In this document: in pieces, positions 1 through 11,750 of the stretch
Layout of the letters: every line of letters begins with the position of its first letter
How positions within the stretch are numbered: position 1 is the stretch's first letter
DNA from: Oidiodendron maius Zn
Taxonomy: Eukaryota > Ascomycota > Leotiomycetes > Myxotrichaceae
DNA length: 64,000 nt
Assembly: GCA_000827325.1 (NCBI GenBank)
Contig: KN832875.1
Span: 310,001-374,000 of the forward strand
Direction: 5' to 3'
Made by a program: the position numbers and the translations under genes
The notes under the pieces: generated by a model
The model's input: only the letters and a program-made list of their open reading frames with translations
Database searches by the model: none
Told to the model about the DNA's origin: nothing

Positions 1-54
1 GCCGAGGAGATTGGATCAAACTGGCAGGTGTAAGCCACACATGTTTTCTGCAGA

Positions 55-1716
55 TTAATTCATGCTCTTGCTCCTCTTGTGACCCCTCTCTTCGCCGCTG
101 AATTTGCGTTTACTTGAAAGAGAAGCGAGCGGGCTCGAGTCCATAGGTGGGACCTTCTGTTTGCGCAGTGGGGTTATGGCGGTTGCCGCGTGTGCTATCC
201 GGCCATCCTTGATCCCGCGGAGCGTAGTAGCGGAGTATGGGCCTGCAAAAACGAGAGAATCGACTGTGGCATTGTAACGAGTCATGAGCTTGTGCTTCTG
301 CTGGTTCTTGCGGAAGGCACCGACGATGCCTGGATTCAAGAGGTTGGAGTGGCCTTGCTCCTCACTCGTAGCTGTCGTCGGGCGAGGCGTTGTTGGGGAC
401 TCCTCGCCAGTCTCATCCTCGTCGGAGCTCTGATCGCCGAAGTTGATAAAGTCCTCAACATCCCAGAGTTCTTCATCGTCGAGATCCTCTTCATCGAACG
501 AGGATGGACTATCCTGTACGATTTCGCCATTGGCATTGATGCTGGTGAAAGGGTAGAAGGCCTCTGGGGGCCCAAGAGCTTGGTCGCCGAGATTGTTCAG
601 ATACGGTCCCAAAGGCGTATACATTGCGCTCAGCATCAGATCACCGGAATTGCTGACCATGGGCGAAGTGCCATCGCCGGGGGTTTCAGCCTCACTCTCT
701 TGAGCCGAGCTGGTGTGTGGGTGCAAGTCTCCATGGCTGAAGCGACGATTGACTCTCGCTTTGAACATGTACAAGCGATTACCGTCCGAATTGATCACGG
801 CGAAGGGTCGACTCGCATTATGGATCCAGGAGCCTAACCTTGGACCTCGCATAGCTCGAGGAGGAATGCGGCGATTGATTGGCACCTCTTCCTCGGAACC
901 AGAATCTGTCGACTGGCGCCGGAGAACTGATCTCGGGGGAAGATACTTCTCCCTCCTGATACTCTCAGGAGGATCCTCCTCCTCGGTTGTGTCACCGGAA
1001 TCGGCTGCAGCATGTTAGCATCATCGACGAATCTTCTCGCTCATATCACACCCACTTTCGTAACCACTTGAGCCCGTGGAGTCGCCGCTTTCACTTTCCT
1101 CGTCTTCGTCATGCGTCGGGAGCCTCTCGGCCCCCTCGAAGTCCCAGTATGATCCATCTTCACTCGAGAGATTCTGCTCGTCTTCGTCATTCTCGATTCT
1201 CTTACGGAATGAAGGGGCAAGGCTGTCCTGGTCCATGAACAGGTCCGGGTAGAGTGTGTCGTCGTTGTCGGAGGCTGTGGACGAGCTGTCGGACAAGTTA
1301 AAGCGAACTCGGCGAGGCTCAGGGCTATCAGAAGTAATATTCCTTGAAGCCCACACAGTAGCCTCTGTATCGTGATCGGGGGCGTGCATTCGTGCCATGT
1401 GATCGTTGAAGAAGTCTAGGTCGTCACCCAGGACATCCTGGGAGGCGTCCACGGAAAAGCCGTCCCAGTTGCTCTGGTCATCTTCGATAGAGGGCCGAGG
1501 AGTGGAGACCGAATCATCGTCATCTTCGTCTTCTGCAGATTCAATGATTGCTTGCTCCTCGGCCACCTCGACATCTGGCTCATCTTCTTCAGAGTCGGAG
1601 ATGAGATCGACCCCGGCATAATCGTCGTCTGAGGAGTTGTCCGATGTCTTGGACGCCCGCTTCACCGATTTCTTGGGCGAGGCCAAATTGGACTTGTGTC
1701 GTATGTTTCGCGACAT
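55..1716 (-). CDS. Conserved acidic, Ser-rich fungal protein, function unknown
   Basis: Two exons (1716-1056 and 1004-55) joined over a 51-nt intron with donor GTGGGT, branch TGCTAAC and acceptor CTGCAG. The product is about 536 residues. The start is the ATG of MSRNIRHKSN; upstream in-frame codons lack an ATG. The N-terminal half is very rich in Asp, Glu and Ser, with basic patches (KKSVKRASK near the start, RKRIEND later). The C-terminal half holds the better-ordered motifs GPRLGSWIHNASRPF and RYNATVDSLVFAGPY, then ends in a basic KRSKSMN-type tail. No catalytic domain is visible. The composition suggests a nuclear or chromatin-associated protein, but that is inference. I recall similar hypothetical proteins in other Pezizomycotina and know no function for them. 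There is no signal peptide or membrane segment. Confidence 0.75.
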
Positions 1717-4700
1717 CTTAGCCCTGCTTGTGTGGTGGTCGTGTGTTGTTCGTGGGTCGCGGTGGGGCTTCGCGGTTCGGGGTTGAATTGGCGGTGAACA
1801 GATCGTCGGGTCGATCTGGAAGGTAAGGAATTTGGGCAACGGGTCTCAGCGTCGAAATAAACTCTCGCTGAAGTGAGAACTCGGTAGTGAGGGATATGGT
1901 GAGATCGGTCGGCCTGTGTGAATGTATAGACGCCGGGATTGAGGTATTCGTGGTGGGGTGGTGTCGGTGGTGGAAGAATATCTCGTGGCGGAAGGAGTGT
2001 CGCTCTCGCGGGTGAAGAGCGCAACTCGATCGGGATGTTTTTGTAATAGACAGGCTCTGGATGGCATGCCACTGAGGCGTGCGACACGAAGAGTCTGGTA
2101 CTTCGTCAAGGTCGATGGATGATTGAAAGTCTCGAAGAGCTGAAGGACTGCGAGCATGCTCGGTCGAGCACGCCCGCAGTGGGGATTCACAGCTCAGCGA
2201 CTGCCTGTGGCATGATGCTCGACGAAGTGGTAGTATGGATATGGGATACGCTGGCTTTGGCGTTTGTAGGGCGACTTCGTTGTCTTGTGGGAGTGGTAAG
2301 GTTGGGTGAGGAGGGGAGAGAGAAGAAGCGGCGGAGGAAAATGGTGGAGTCAGATATTAATTTTCTCGCTTACGGCACCGACGTAGGTGATAAAATGTGC
2401 GCGAACACTGGGGCATCATTCATTGTCCAGGAAAACACGCCATGGACGTCCGACAGATATGTTCAGATGGCAGGTCATTGAGGCTGTTGTGTGCTTTGCC
2501 GTCCTCTTGACTCTATGTCTGCCTAAGTATAATTGACCCCAATGTATTGCCTTGCTCCTCTTTCAGTATTCTATCACCCTCCGTGACGCTCCCCTCTTCT
2601 CGCCCCTGACAACGCCAATATTTCTCCCGAGTTTTACCCGAAAATAGCTTTCCCACGTGACTAAAGCCGCACACGAGCCAACTGTTTTTACGTACTGATT
2701 TGCTCGAGGATCAATCGTCAAATCCACTGCCGCTCCAAATCCGACACAAACGGTGACGTTGGGTTCCTCCAGTGATTTCCTCGTTCCTGCGGGGCTGAGA
2801 TCTGCGATAAGTCTTTACTCCTTTCCTGCACTCTGCTCTCCTCGAAATAACTCGTCTCTCCCGGGGCTAAAACGACTCCTTCCATGCCAACATCCACGAG
2901 CAAAGGTGATATGACGGACCGAGTTGCAATGCGAGAGGTGTCCCTAGTATGAAGCGAGGCATGCTAATAGTTAGGACCACTCTCTAGTTAAAGACACAGA
3001 AAGAAAATCAAAGGTTCCCGAAACTAGTGCTGAGCAAACGTGGAGAATCTCGAAATCTCTGTATCTCCAGATTTGCGAAAGGATCGTATGCATATGCATC
3101 CTTCTCCCGCATAAGCCGTCCCTGCTCTTCGTATCTTTTTCTCTTCTCTTTTCTGCCTCCCCTTTGTGCTCGATTAAGTGCTCAAATGTCGTGGCAGTAT
3201 TTCCAACAACTTCTCTTCCGTCTCTTCAGCTGCCGCTAAAGTTGTCTCGCAATATGCAAGGCAAGTACCGAGTTCAGGAATCTGATATTGTGGGAGAATC
3301 TTCCTAGTATGAACCAGCTAGAGCAAGACGACGACCAAGGATGCTGCCCGCACGTCTGCTGGGTCGCCTGGAGATCACTTATAATTGACAGAAACGTGAT
3401 CTCAAGAGACGTGACCTTCAGCGCTTGGGCTAAAGCTATCCTCTGGCTGTCGCTTGGCGGAGCAATTTAACTTTCAGATCTTGTCACATTCAATTTAGGG
3501 AAGGAGAGTTCCGATGCTGGCCTAATCATGAAATTTCAGCTGTACCATACATTTGCCAATCTCAACTGCTGCCAAAAATGTCCTCTATTCAGCGAACATG
3601 TCGATGTCAAGGCTGACTACCCCATACTTCACCTGCCGTTGACGTAGGGTTCCAAGCTACCAGGTTCTCGATCTCGCGCATGGTTCTTTTCCAGCCGGTG
3701 CTACTCACAAGCACTCACCTTCTTGAAGCCTACTTCCTTTCGTAGTGTGCAAAGTTGTGGATTTCTGGTGGTGTGCCCAGGTTGACGGTGGCCATTCCGT
3801 GTACTTGCCTTACTCCCCAACTTCACCGCACTTCTTTACTCTCCAATCATCCAGAAGCGTGATTTGGTGGTGCGACACATCGGCAGGTCGAAAACTCGCG
3901 ACTCGTGAATGTAACCACGCCCGCTTACCACCTGCCATGGGCATGAGTGGATCATAATGAGAAGTTCTGCAGTAAGATTGAAGATGCGCTTCAGACCAGG
4001 GTCAACCAGAACATAGTGGGAAGGCTTGCTGCCGCCTTCTCTTGCAGTAAAATGTCAGATATCTATGTAGTTCCTTTGTCAGATGGGAGTGCTATGTATC
4101 TCAATTTTATTATGATACCAGCGTGGCAGTTGTTTTCGTCGGTTGATTCGCATAGCCTCCGCGGCGGTCGCCGGGCGAAGCTCCCACCGCGATATCTACA
4201 TCAACCGTAAACCGCTCACGTTGTTCTACTGCCGGAAGGACTTCGACTCTTAACGACTCCAGATATTCCACAGCCGCATCTCATCATCTCCGCCAGGTCG
4301 CGGCTTGAACCGTCTCGTCGCGACTATTGCTCTTCTCCTGTTTCGGGCTTTCTCTCGTGCTGATGCCACCTCGCGTCTCCTGTACGAAAGTGGCGAAGCA
4401 ACTGAAGCAACACACACTACTCACAGCCCCGTATAACCTCAGAACATAAGCGGCAAAGGCGTGGCTCTTCCACGCGATGGATCCCCTCTGCGGCGGCTTG
4501 CGGCTGTCTCCTGCCCCTGCCGGTGGTCTGGCCTCTGAATCCTGCTCCATCTATAGACTGGAGGGCCCAATGGCTGCTCGCCAGGCGCAACTGCTCGCCG
4601 GACCCTCACAGCCTCCGCGGCGTAGTAGCCCCAAGCTTCATCGTGCTTCCTAAATAGATCTCTCAAGGTTGGCGGATTACTGAGCTACACCTACTTTAAT

Positions 4701-4721
4701 CCGTTCCCCCCGTTTCCTTCT
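1717..4721. other. Gene-free stretch, 3.0 kb
   Basis: This interval separates the acidic protein (transcribed leftward) from the Mid2-like gene (rightward), so it should hold two divergent promoters. Short open frames occur on both strands, but none shows recognisable domains, good splice signals or a convincing start. The last 500 bases (about 4200-4700) are C/T-rich on the plus strand, as often seen in fungal 5' leaders. I see no RNA gene or repeat. Confidence 0.5.
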
Positions 4722-6532
4722 ATGATCCTCGATCGCCCTTTTCAGCTCTGCTCCCAGGACCGACCCTTTTTACAGCCCATGATGACGGCCAACATCTTCG
4801 CAATGCCCTCATCCACGCTCCTCATCATCCTCAGTATTGTGTTCGGCGCATCGAACGCCTTGCCCTGGGCCGGACCCCAGCCAACGGTCGCCTATAAGGG
4901 GGTTGAGTGGTCCCCCCGCCCGACGACACTTCCGGCAAACCCAGCAGAACTCTTCAAGCGAGATTCGGTAGACGTCGCCGTTTGTGGATGGATAGGGGGG
5001 ATTTCATCCGAAGCGGCCGTTTGCCCGCAGGGTTCTTCGTGCATTCATGACTCGGCACATGGTTATGTCGGGTGCTGCGCGACTTCAGGACCTTGTACCG
5101 CAGGTGTGTATACAAGCTGCGTGGACTTCCATAACACGGCTTGGAACTCAAGTCCTGTGTGGCAAAATAATGGGGTATATACCTGGTGAGAATGCATACC
5201 GTAATGATTGACGAATGGTTGCTAACTATCCTGCAGTCCAGGGCAGTCAGAATGCTATCGTAATGCATATCCAGGTGGATACTCGCAGTGGGCATGTGGT
5301 TCTCCATCAGATGCCACGACCATTGAAACCTCATTCATTGGCCAACCGACAGACTTAAAGCTGCAGATTGTCTTCACGGCGGTCACGTTCGCTCCGTTGT
5401 CGACAACAGCAACTACTACCTCGTCAACATTCAGCACCTCAACAACAACCTCGGATTCCACCTCTTCCTCGTCGTCATCAACCTCTTCGAGTCCCACCGC
5501 TGCTCCGACTGCTGGCACCACGAGTAAATCCACGGTCAGCGGAGGAGTCATTGCCGCAGCTGTGATCGTTCCACTCATCGTAATAGCACTTCTCCTAGCA
5601 GCGTATTTCTTCTGGTGGCGGAAGAGGCAATCTGCTCCTAAATACATCGAGAGGCCCAGCTCGTTCACAGGGTCCGTATGCCTTATTTCATTTCATTCCA
5701 ATCATCCAGCTAACAGACTCTATGTAGTGTGTTCAGAAGTGGCAATACGCCAGACAGCAACCCAGGACATTTCCCAGAAATGCAATTAGCACCAGATCCA
5801 CCGTCAGTGTCAGAACAACAACCATTCTCCCCAGATGATTATGTCTCGCCTATGACCGAAGGAGCCAATATCTCTTCTCCTGGCAATGCGGCTGTGATAT
5901 CACCACCAGGTGCATACGGATCCATTCTAGAGCGCCTGAATGCGAGCGAAATCAACCCTTATGCGATGCCAGAGCAATCGCAGTTTGCACGCCCCGCAGG
6001 AGCCGTCTCCGAGATCGAGCACTTCTCGGGGGCATATATGGCGGCTATTGGCAGTTTATCTCCCATGACCCCACCACAAGCTCGGATGGGATATATGCAA
6101 AGCAATCAACCAGTTCATCCTGGGCCTCCAAAGGGAAATTCTTGGCTTAGCGCACTGAAGGGAGTGGATGGCACTCCTCCACCTCCTGAGCCACAATATG
6201 ATACCACTCCAGGGACGGGTGCATATATACCTGCCAACATTAATAGACTGAGAGACGACAGCATCGACACGTTTGCCGCATTTGCCGCGCAGGACAAGGA
6301 GACCGGGGGTATTAGTAAGAGGAAACAGTCCACGGAACCATTTCCCCTGTACGAAGCGAAAGGGATCCTGAGCGAGAATGTGAGAGAGGAGGGATGGGTA
6401 CCCAGCGGATTGAGGCCTAACAAAAAAGCCCCGAACAGCCCCAACAGGTACCAGCTGGTGGACCAGGCACCAGATGACGGCGCCCTCGTACTGCACGAAC
6501 CGGGACAGCTGAGGGGAAAAAGTGGGAGATAG
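4722..6532 (+). CDS. Mid2-like single-pass membrane protein with Cys-rich ectodomain
   Basis: Three exons (4722-5185, 5237-5671, 5728-6532) give up to 567 residues. The true start may be a later ATG (4779, 4782 or 4803), because the signal peptide is MPSSTLLIILSIVFGASNA starting at 4803. Order of parts: signal peptide, an ectodomain with ten cysteines, a Ser/Thr mucin-like stalk (about residues 209-255), a membrane segment beginning GVIAAAVIVPLIVIALLLAA followed by a WWRKR stop-transfer, and a roughly 285-residue Pro/Ser-rich cytosolic tail. This is the layout of fungal cell-wall stress sensors such as Mid2/Wsc, but the ectodomain is not a canonical WSC domain. A role in wall sensing or adhesion is therefore inference. 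Intron 1 has donor GTGAGA and branch GCTAAC. Intron 2 has the weaker donor GTCCGT, chosen because it alone keeps the frame. Confidence 0.8.
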
Positions 6533-8100
6533 TAAATAGGTGTCATACCTCTAGTTTCATGCATTAGCGAGGCGCACTGTACATCATCAAATCCATATTA
6601 AATAGATTATTAAGATACCCGTATTTTCTTCTGATCAATGCTTTAAACCGTGGCGAATTTGGACGTGAAGTGAAGTCTAATTTTACGCGCGACTGGCTGC
6701 CTAACCTACACAAGAGCCTCCTTGCATTCATAGAAACTTCAAGCTAGCAAACGGATCTAGAATATCTTAGGATGATTGGTCCGCGGCGTGTATCTCAGCC
6801 TTCACATCTGTCGTCTACAGGGCGATTCACGTGTCATTTTCTTGAAACCCCTGAAATGGCAACGAAATACACGAAAGACCTCAATATCAGACAGCATCAA
6901 AAAGTGGGATCTCACTGACGCTGCCCAACAGCCACACGCCGATCACTGATCTCAACACCAGAGCGGGGTTCAAATAATTGCTCGATACAACACAGGGCAT
7001 GGCGGTAGTTTGCTTTCAACGAGCGCGGGGTAGTGTCTCGATTCTCGTACTGTTGCCCTTCGTCTGATCTTTCATATCTTCTGTTACCGACGTTCAAATC
7101 AGTGTAGTAGGTATGAGTTTGCATCTGCTGTAAATGTTCAGTACGTTGATCGTGCCTTTGTGTCTGGTGCTATTTTATTTCCATGATTTTGGTCGCCTCT
7201 TTCTGCGATATAAAACGTGGGGTTATACTGCTAATGTTAGCTTAAGCTAAGTTTCCGAATATGTGGATTCATGGCCAACAGGAAGAATCCACTATACTTT
7301 CTGTACCGACCAAGATGTCTCTGATCTAGGGCAGTTAGACGCTCCAAGAACGTCATGAATCTATGTGTCTGAAATTCCACCATAAGTGATTATCAATAGC
7401 TTTGAGCACCCTCTATGCCCTATAGCTGTATGACGCAATTTGAGCTTCTTCCTATTTTATAGTGGCGTCTATCGGCGGCTCGTCAGTTATGTTGGATGGC
7501 TTCACTTCTATAACTCGTCTTGATCATTTTAATTAAAGTTTGTCCGTCTGTACTTTCTACTTAATATAGCTGCCTAAGATAGTCATAAATAAACCTGACA
7601 GGTACAACAATTAAAGCATGATACCGTGTTGAAACATTTTGAATCACGTTTGTACTGGGTTCTCGAATACCTTGGATACTGACAGGCGAATAACAAGTTC
7701 TAAGACAGGTGTGGTCATGAGGGGTCTATTCTAAGACACGCTCCATCGGCATTCTCAGCACGATCATAAGAATTTGTGGTAGCTTTGAATTACTGAGAGT
7801 AGATCATATGAATAGCTAGCCCTATACCAATAGAGGATGACCACGAAACTTTCTCGGCATGTTAGGTTAGGATGTGGGAGGGAGCGACTTTGCATTGGAC
7901 TTGATTGAGAAGCGGTTGCCGCACTCTGAAATTGGTGTGTATTCAGTTATCTTATCTATCAAGGGAATACCAAGGCCATGAATATGACCTAATCGGACTA
8001 TATCATTGCAAGGACGACACAAATTAGGGCAAGGTGCCAAAGCATACAAGAGTAGTAGTAATCCGCAATTCAATCAATTTCCATCTCTCCAAGAAGGAAT
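6533..8100. other. Gene-free stretch, 1.6 kb
   Basis: This lies between two convergent genes, the Mid2-like gene and the glutamic peptidase, so it holds two 3' ends and AT-rich spacer. No frame has recognisable protein content. I see no promoter, RNA gene or clear repeat. Confidence 0.5.
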
Positions 8101-8928
8101 TTATTTATAGACAATCTTAATCTCCGATGAGTTGGGGAGGGAGACATTGGTCAAGATATTACCGTTTGAATCTTTCATTTCGATGATGACAGCATCGTCC
8201 GTGCCGACGGACTGGGAAGATGTTGATGCCACAGCATTGGTGAAGAGAACAGTGCCGAAGTCAGCAAAAGGGACTTGAGATCCACCAACATCAAAGTCTT
8301 CAATAATCCACTCCACGTTTTGGCCACCGAGAACAGCGTTAGAGTTTGGGGCGCTGGCAGATTGAGTGACAGACTGTCCAGTGCTGATATTCTCGAGAGT
8401 AACTGAGCCCTCGCTTTTGCTGCTAGAACTAACAGTGATGATGATGATGTCTCCAGCACTAATCGAGAAGCCCTGGATATCATAGGAGGGACTTGGAAGC
8501 CATTCGTACCACACATCAAAGGATATTTGGCTGCCAGAGACACTGATATCAATACCGGATTGCCAAATAGCGTTGCCGTAAGTATCACCGTCAATACCGA
8601 CCCAAATAGCCGCTGAGTATTTACCGCCACGGCCGCCTTGTGGGACAGACGGGGTTGGGACAACGAACTGGCCCGAGACAGAATTGAATGTCTCGCCTGC
8701 TGGAGGTGCAGTCAGAACTGCCCCTGCCCAGTTTGAGCTGTATTCGACCTCAGTGGCGTTAGTGTCGGGTAGAGCATCAGTCGACCCGATAACCTTAAGC
8801 GGATTCGTTGTCCGTATTTCTCGAGCTGTTCGACGCTCTAGACGGCGAGCATGGCCACCGTTTGAATGGGGTGCCGCGAATGCAGACACTGCAAAGAGAG
8901 TAATGCTGAAAATTGCGGATATCTTCAT
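8101..8928 (-). CDS. Secreted glutamic peptidase, family G1 (eqolisin)
   Basis: A single exon encoding 275 residues. The start is the ATG of MKISAIFSIT; the frame stays open 23 codons upstream, but without an ATG. A signal peptide (to about residue 18) is followed by a basic propeptide of about 45 residues containing RRLERR. The mature beta-sandwich enzyme probably begins near EYSSNWAGA. Eqolisins use a Gln/Glu dyad. Here these are Gln123 in GNAIWQSGID and Glu210 in VEWIIEDF, both in conserved context after WVGIDG. Known members (scytalidoglutamic peptidase, aspergilloglutamic peptidase) are acid proteases active outside the cell at low pH. Length and gene structure are normal for the family, and nothing looks broken. 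Confidence 0.93.
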   Translation of the reverse strand: MKISAIFSITLFAVSAFAAPHSNGGHARRLERRTAREIRTTNPLKVIGSTDALPDTNATEVEYSSNWAGAVLTAPPAGETFNSVSGQFVVPTPSVPQGGRGGKYSAAIWVGIDGDTYGNAIWQSGIDISVSGSQISFDVWYEWLPSPSYDIQGFSISAGDIIIITVSSSSKSEGSVTLENISTGQSVTQSASAPNSNAVLGGQNVEWIIEDFDVGGSQVPFADFGTVLFTNAVASTSSQSVGTDDAVIIEMKDSNGNILTNVSLPNSSEIKIVYK

Positions 8929-9553
8929 GATGGGCAGTGATATGAGTGGCTGGGAGTCTGTTTTGATACGGGAATATATTTCAGGGGTCTGTGCCAATCC
9001 GTCTTAATATCTGGAGATGATAATAGAATGAAATAATCCAATACCTTTTATAAACATTCGACTACATAAGAAGTTGTCCAGCACATATAAATGAGCTGCA
9101 TTCCACACATCGCGTCATTAAACAGGAAACAGCCGAAAGGTGACCCGTACCTTAACTTTGACCAATCCAGGACATTGGAACGTTGTATGGGGATCTGGAA
9201 GTCCCAGCGTATTTGTAGATCAGTTCTTTTTCAACGGTTAATCAACGGACGGAAATGGCCAAAACCTTGCCTGGACCCTGGTGGAGAAACCTGGCGCTCC
9301 TTGGCACAAAGAATTCAACCATAGCATTATATGCTACGAAGACATTGAGGATGGTGAGGGCTATGAGAGGTATCTGCTCCGAGGTCTATCGAACTTCAGC
9401 TTCACTCATTCTTCTGCCCCAACAAACGTATGGCCGGCTGTCAGATCTTCGACCAATAAAATTCGGGTTCTTAGAACTATATGTAAGTTCAGCAAGATTG
9501 TTTGTGCTAGGTCCTATCATCCCGCCTTACGTCAATTTATTGAAGATGAGCTG
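8929..9553. other. Upstream region of the glutamic peptidase
   Basis: This 0.6 kb separates the peptidase start from the 3' end of the NAD(P)-binding gene, so it should carry the peptidase promoter. Plus-strand open frames run through it and into the neighbouring gene, but they have no recognisable domain. I identify no specific regulatory site. Confidence 0.4.
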
Positions 9554-10511
9554 TTAGCCCACAGTATAAGTGCGGACAGGCATCATTCCAAATGTTGCCC
9601 AAAAGTCGCGAGAATCATAGCATCGGCCAAGCTGCTCCATAGACCTGGGCAGCGCTCTCACTTGATGTTCATCCATCAGCTCTCCAATCCACTTGATTCG
9701 CGAGTGTGTCATGTTCTCATTCTCTTCGTTATCCTTAGCATAACCGAGAATCATGGCCCACCAGTCATGGACGACAAGATCTGTTAACAACTGTAATATT
9801 CCGTTAGTTGCGACTTACGAAGATTAGAAGATACTGACAAATCGTTGTCCTATAGCCAGGTGAAATTTTTGATGGACACCAATAACAGCTCGAGCAACAT
9901 CGTATCCGTGAATCAGATGCAATGAGGCCTTCTCCTTCAACATGTCTTTCGTCGGTGCGACTCGATCAACCCAATTCTGGGGCTGCCTGGTACCGCCCCA
10001 TAGACCTGAAAGATTTAGGACGCAGCCGCCTAGTTGCAACATCTCGTCTTCTGCGATTGCTCTCGCATTTGATACATCGTATTTTGAATGTCTCGTTACC
10101 CAGAGATCTTGACCAGGAATAGTGAAAATTCCAGTGCTTCCCAGCTGAATGAAATGGAATGGTATATTGCAATGATTGTGGGTTTCAGTATATGTCTTGT
10201 ATAAACAGAATGACTGGTGTTTTCCTTTTAGTGGAAACGTAATCAACACAGTTTTCGCGGCGGGGAGAGACTCGTATTCTTCCAGATTCTTAGCGTCACA
10301 TTCAAATTTAAATTTTAGAGTGCCATCTCGGCCAGTAGTAGTCGTCGCAGCGTAAGTGATATGTTCTTTGAGCAGCAATGGTATTAAAAATGTGGAAGAC
10401 CAGCCGGCTCCAAGAATTAGAATATCAACCTCTGTAGGCCCTTTCCGCTGTGCCGTGTCAGACCAGTGAAGCAAACGAAGAGGAACCGAATCGTACCATT
10501 ACTGTGACCAT
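9554..10511 (-). CDS. NAD(P)-binding Rossmann protein, YeeZ-like epimerase family
   Basis: Three exons: 10511-10497, 10447-9839 and 9790-9554, giving 286 residues. The N-terminal dinucleotide-binding motif is DILILGAGW, followed by the conserved FPLKG, FIQLGSTG and NLSGLWGG segments of the fungal proteins related to bacterial YeeZ. A tyrosine-containing RHSKYD and the NARAIAEDE segment follow, as in atypical short-chain dehydrogenases. The first coding exon is only five codons (MVTVM); a 49-nt intron with donor GTACGA and acceptor CACAG joins it to RKGPTEVD. The second intron (48 nt, donor GTCAGT, branch CTAAC) removes an in-frame stop. Substrate unknown; probably cytosolic. The match to conserved fungal homologues is from memory. 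Confidence 0.82.
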
Positions 10512-11750
10512 TGCTCTTAGGAACTAATTAAAGCAAGTCTGATATGATCCTATAAACAAAATTTGATATGAAGAAGGATGACTGAAGTTGTCACGCCAGT
10601 GCATTACCGCGGCAGCATTGTACTGTGATTTAGCGAGGGCGTGTCTTGATAAAAGACGCTTTTTTTCTATGGGCACAAGCAAACAGCTTTATTGGTGTAG
10701 ATATGCAATGGACTGATTTCTTGCAACTCACGTCTCAATTTATTATTCGTCCTAAGTCCTTTGTTGACAGTCGAACTTTAATACTAGGCGAAGAAATAAT
10801 ATATTTATGTGAGGCTGGAAAGCTTCGCCATATATAACCAGGCAGAGAAGTGAATAGATTATAATACGTAAGAGTTTAAAGGGTGAGGCGATAGGTAGGG
10901 AACTGAATGTCTCTTGCGGTTGGAGGACGATCAGCGGTCGTCATGCGTATCAAAATTTCACTTCACATTATTTGCAATAGGGCTGCAAGTTTGAGGTGGC
11001 CGAATCTCTCATTATCCTTTGCTAATCGCGCGGGCCAAGTTAGGTGTCCACTAGGGAGATCCACAAGCACAATCATCAAGATCGTGAACTTTGCTACAGC
11101 ATCACCATGCATCCCATCAGAAAGGAGATTGTTGTGGGGGTCGTGGACCAAGTGGGGAGTGTGGTTCTCTTATGAGTTGCTTGCAACCTGCATCTCACGA
11201 GTGAGAACGAGTCAGATAAGAGGGTAGATGAGAAGGGCAAATTGAAAGAGGAACGGACCCTAGAAAAACCTTGCTCAAACGACACAAATCACAACGCAAA
11301 ACTATCCTCCCAGATTTCAATTTCTTGGAAATTCTATTTCCATGCAAACCAAAACAACAACGCAAGGGGTATTATAAATGAATAGAGGAGATGGTCTGTA
11401 TCTCTGGTTAGCACAAAGTTAATCCGAGAAGCGAGGAATTTAGGCCAAATATTAATACCTCTGAGATCATCAAAAAGGCGGCCAACCTCGTGTGCACTAG
11501 AGTGTGCGAAGTGAATGGAGTTATGTGTGTAAGCAACGCAATTTCTCCATATCTCTGGTTCCAATCTGATGGAGAATCCGTCTCTCAAAATCAACAAAAT
11601 AACGCCCGAAGCTGTACCTGAAGCGACGTCTTAGAGCGCAATATTAGATGGTCTTGGGGCTACGGGAGTTTCTATATGTATGTTAGTCTATCTCGCTCGC
11701 TCGCCAAGTTGAAATTTGGAAGATGGTGATGAGAGAGCATGAAAAAGCAC
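10512..11750. other. Gene-free stretch, 1.2 kb
   Basis: AT-rich DNA between two minus-strand genes: the promoter of the NAD(P)-binding gene on the left and the 3' end of the BTB gene on the right. A minus-strand frame at 11334-11597 has no family features. The BTB stop codon overlaps a GTAGGT splice-donor-like hexamer (near 11750), so a further 3' exon of that gene could lie here. Confidence 0.4.

Noticed and set aside
190-837. 215-codon plus-strand frame
   Set aside because: Antisense to the second exon of the acidic protein, begins at GTG and has no family features.
5255-5668. 137-codon minus-strand frame rich in Val and Glu
   Set aside because: Antisense to the Ser/Thr stalk of the Mid2-like protein; the composition is the reverse complement of Ser/Thr codons.
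9281-9787. 168-codon plus-strand frame
   Set aside because: Overlaps the last exon of the NAD(P)-binding gene in antisense and shows no domain.
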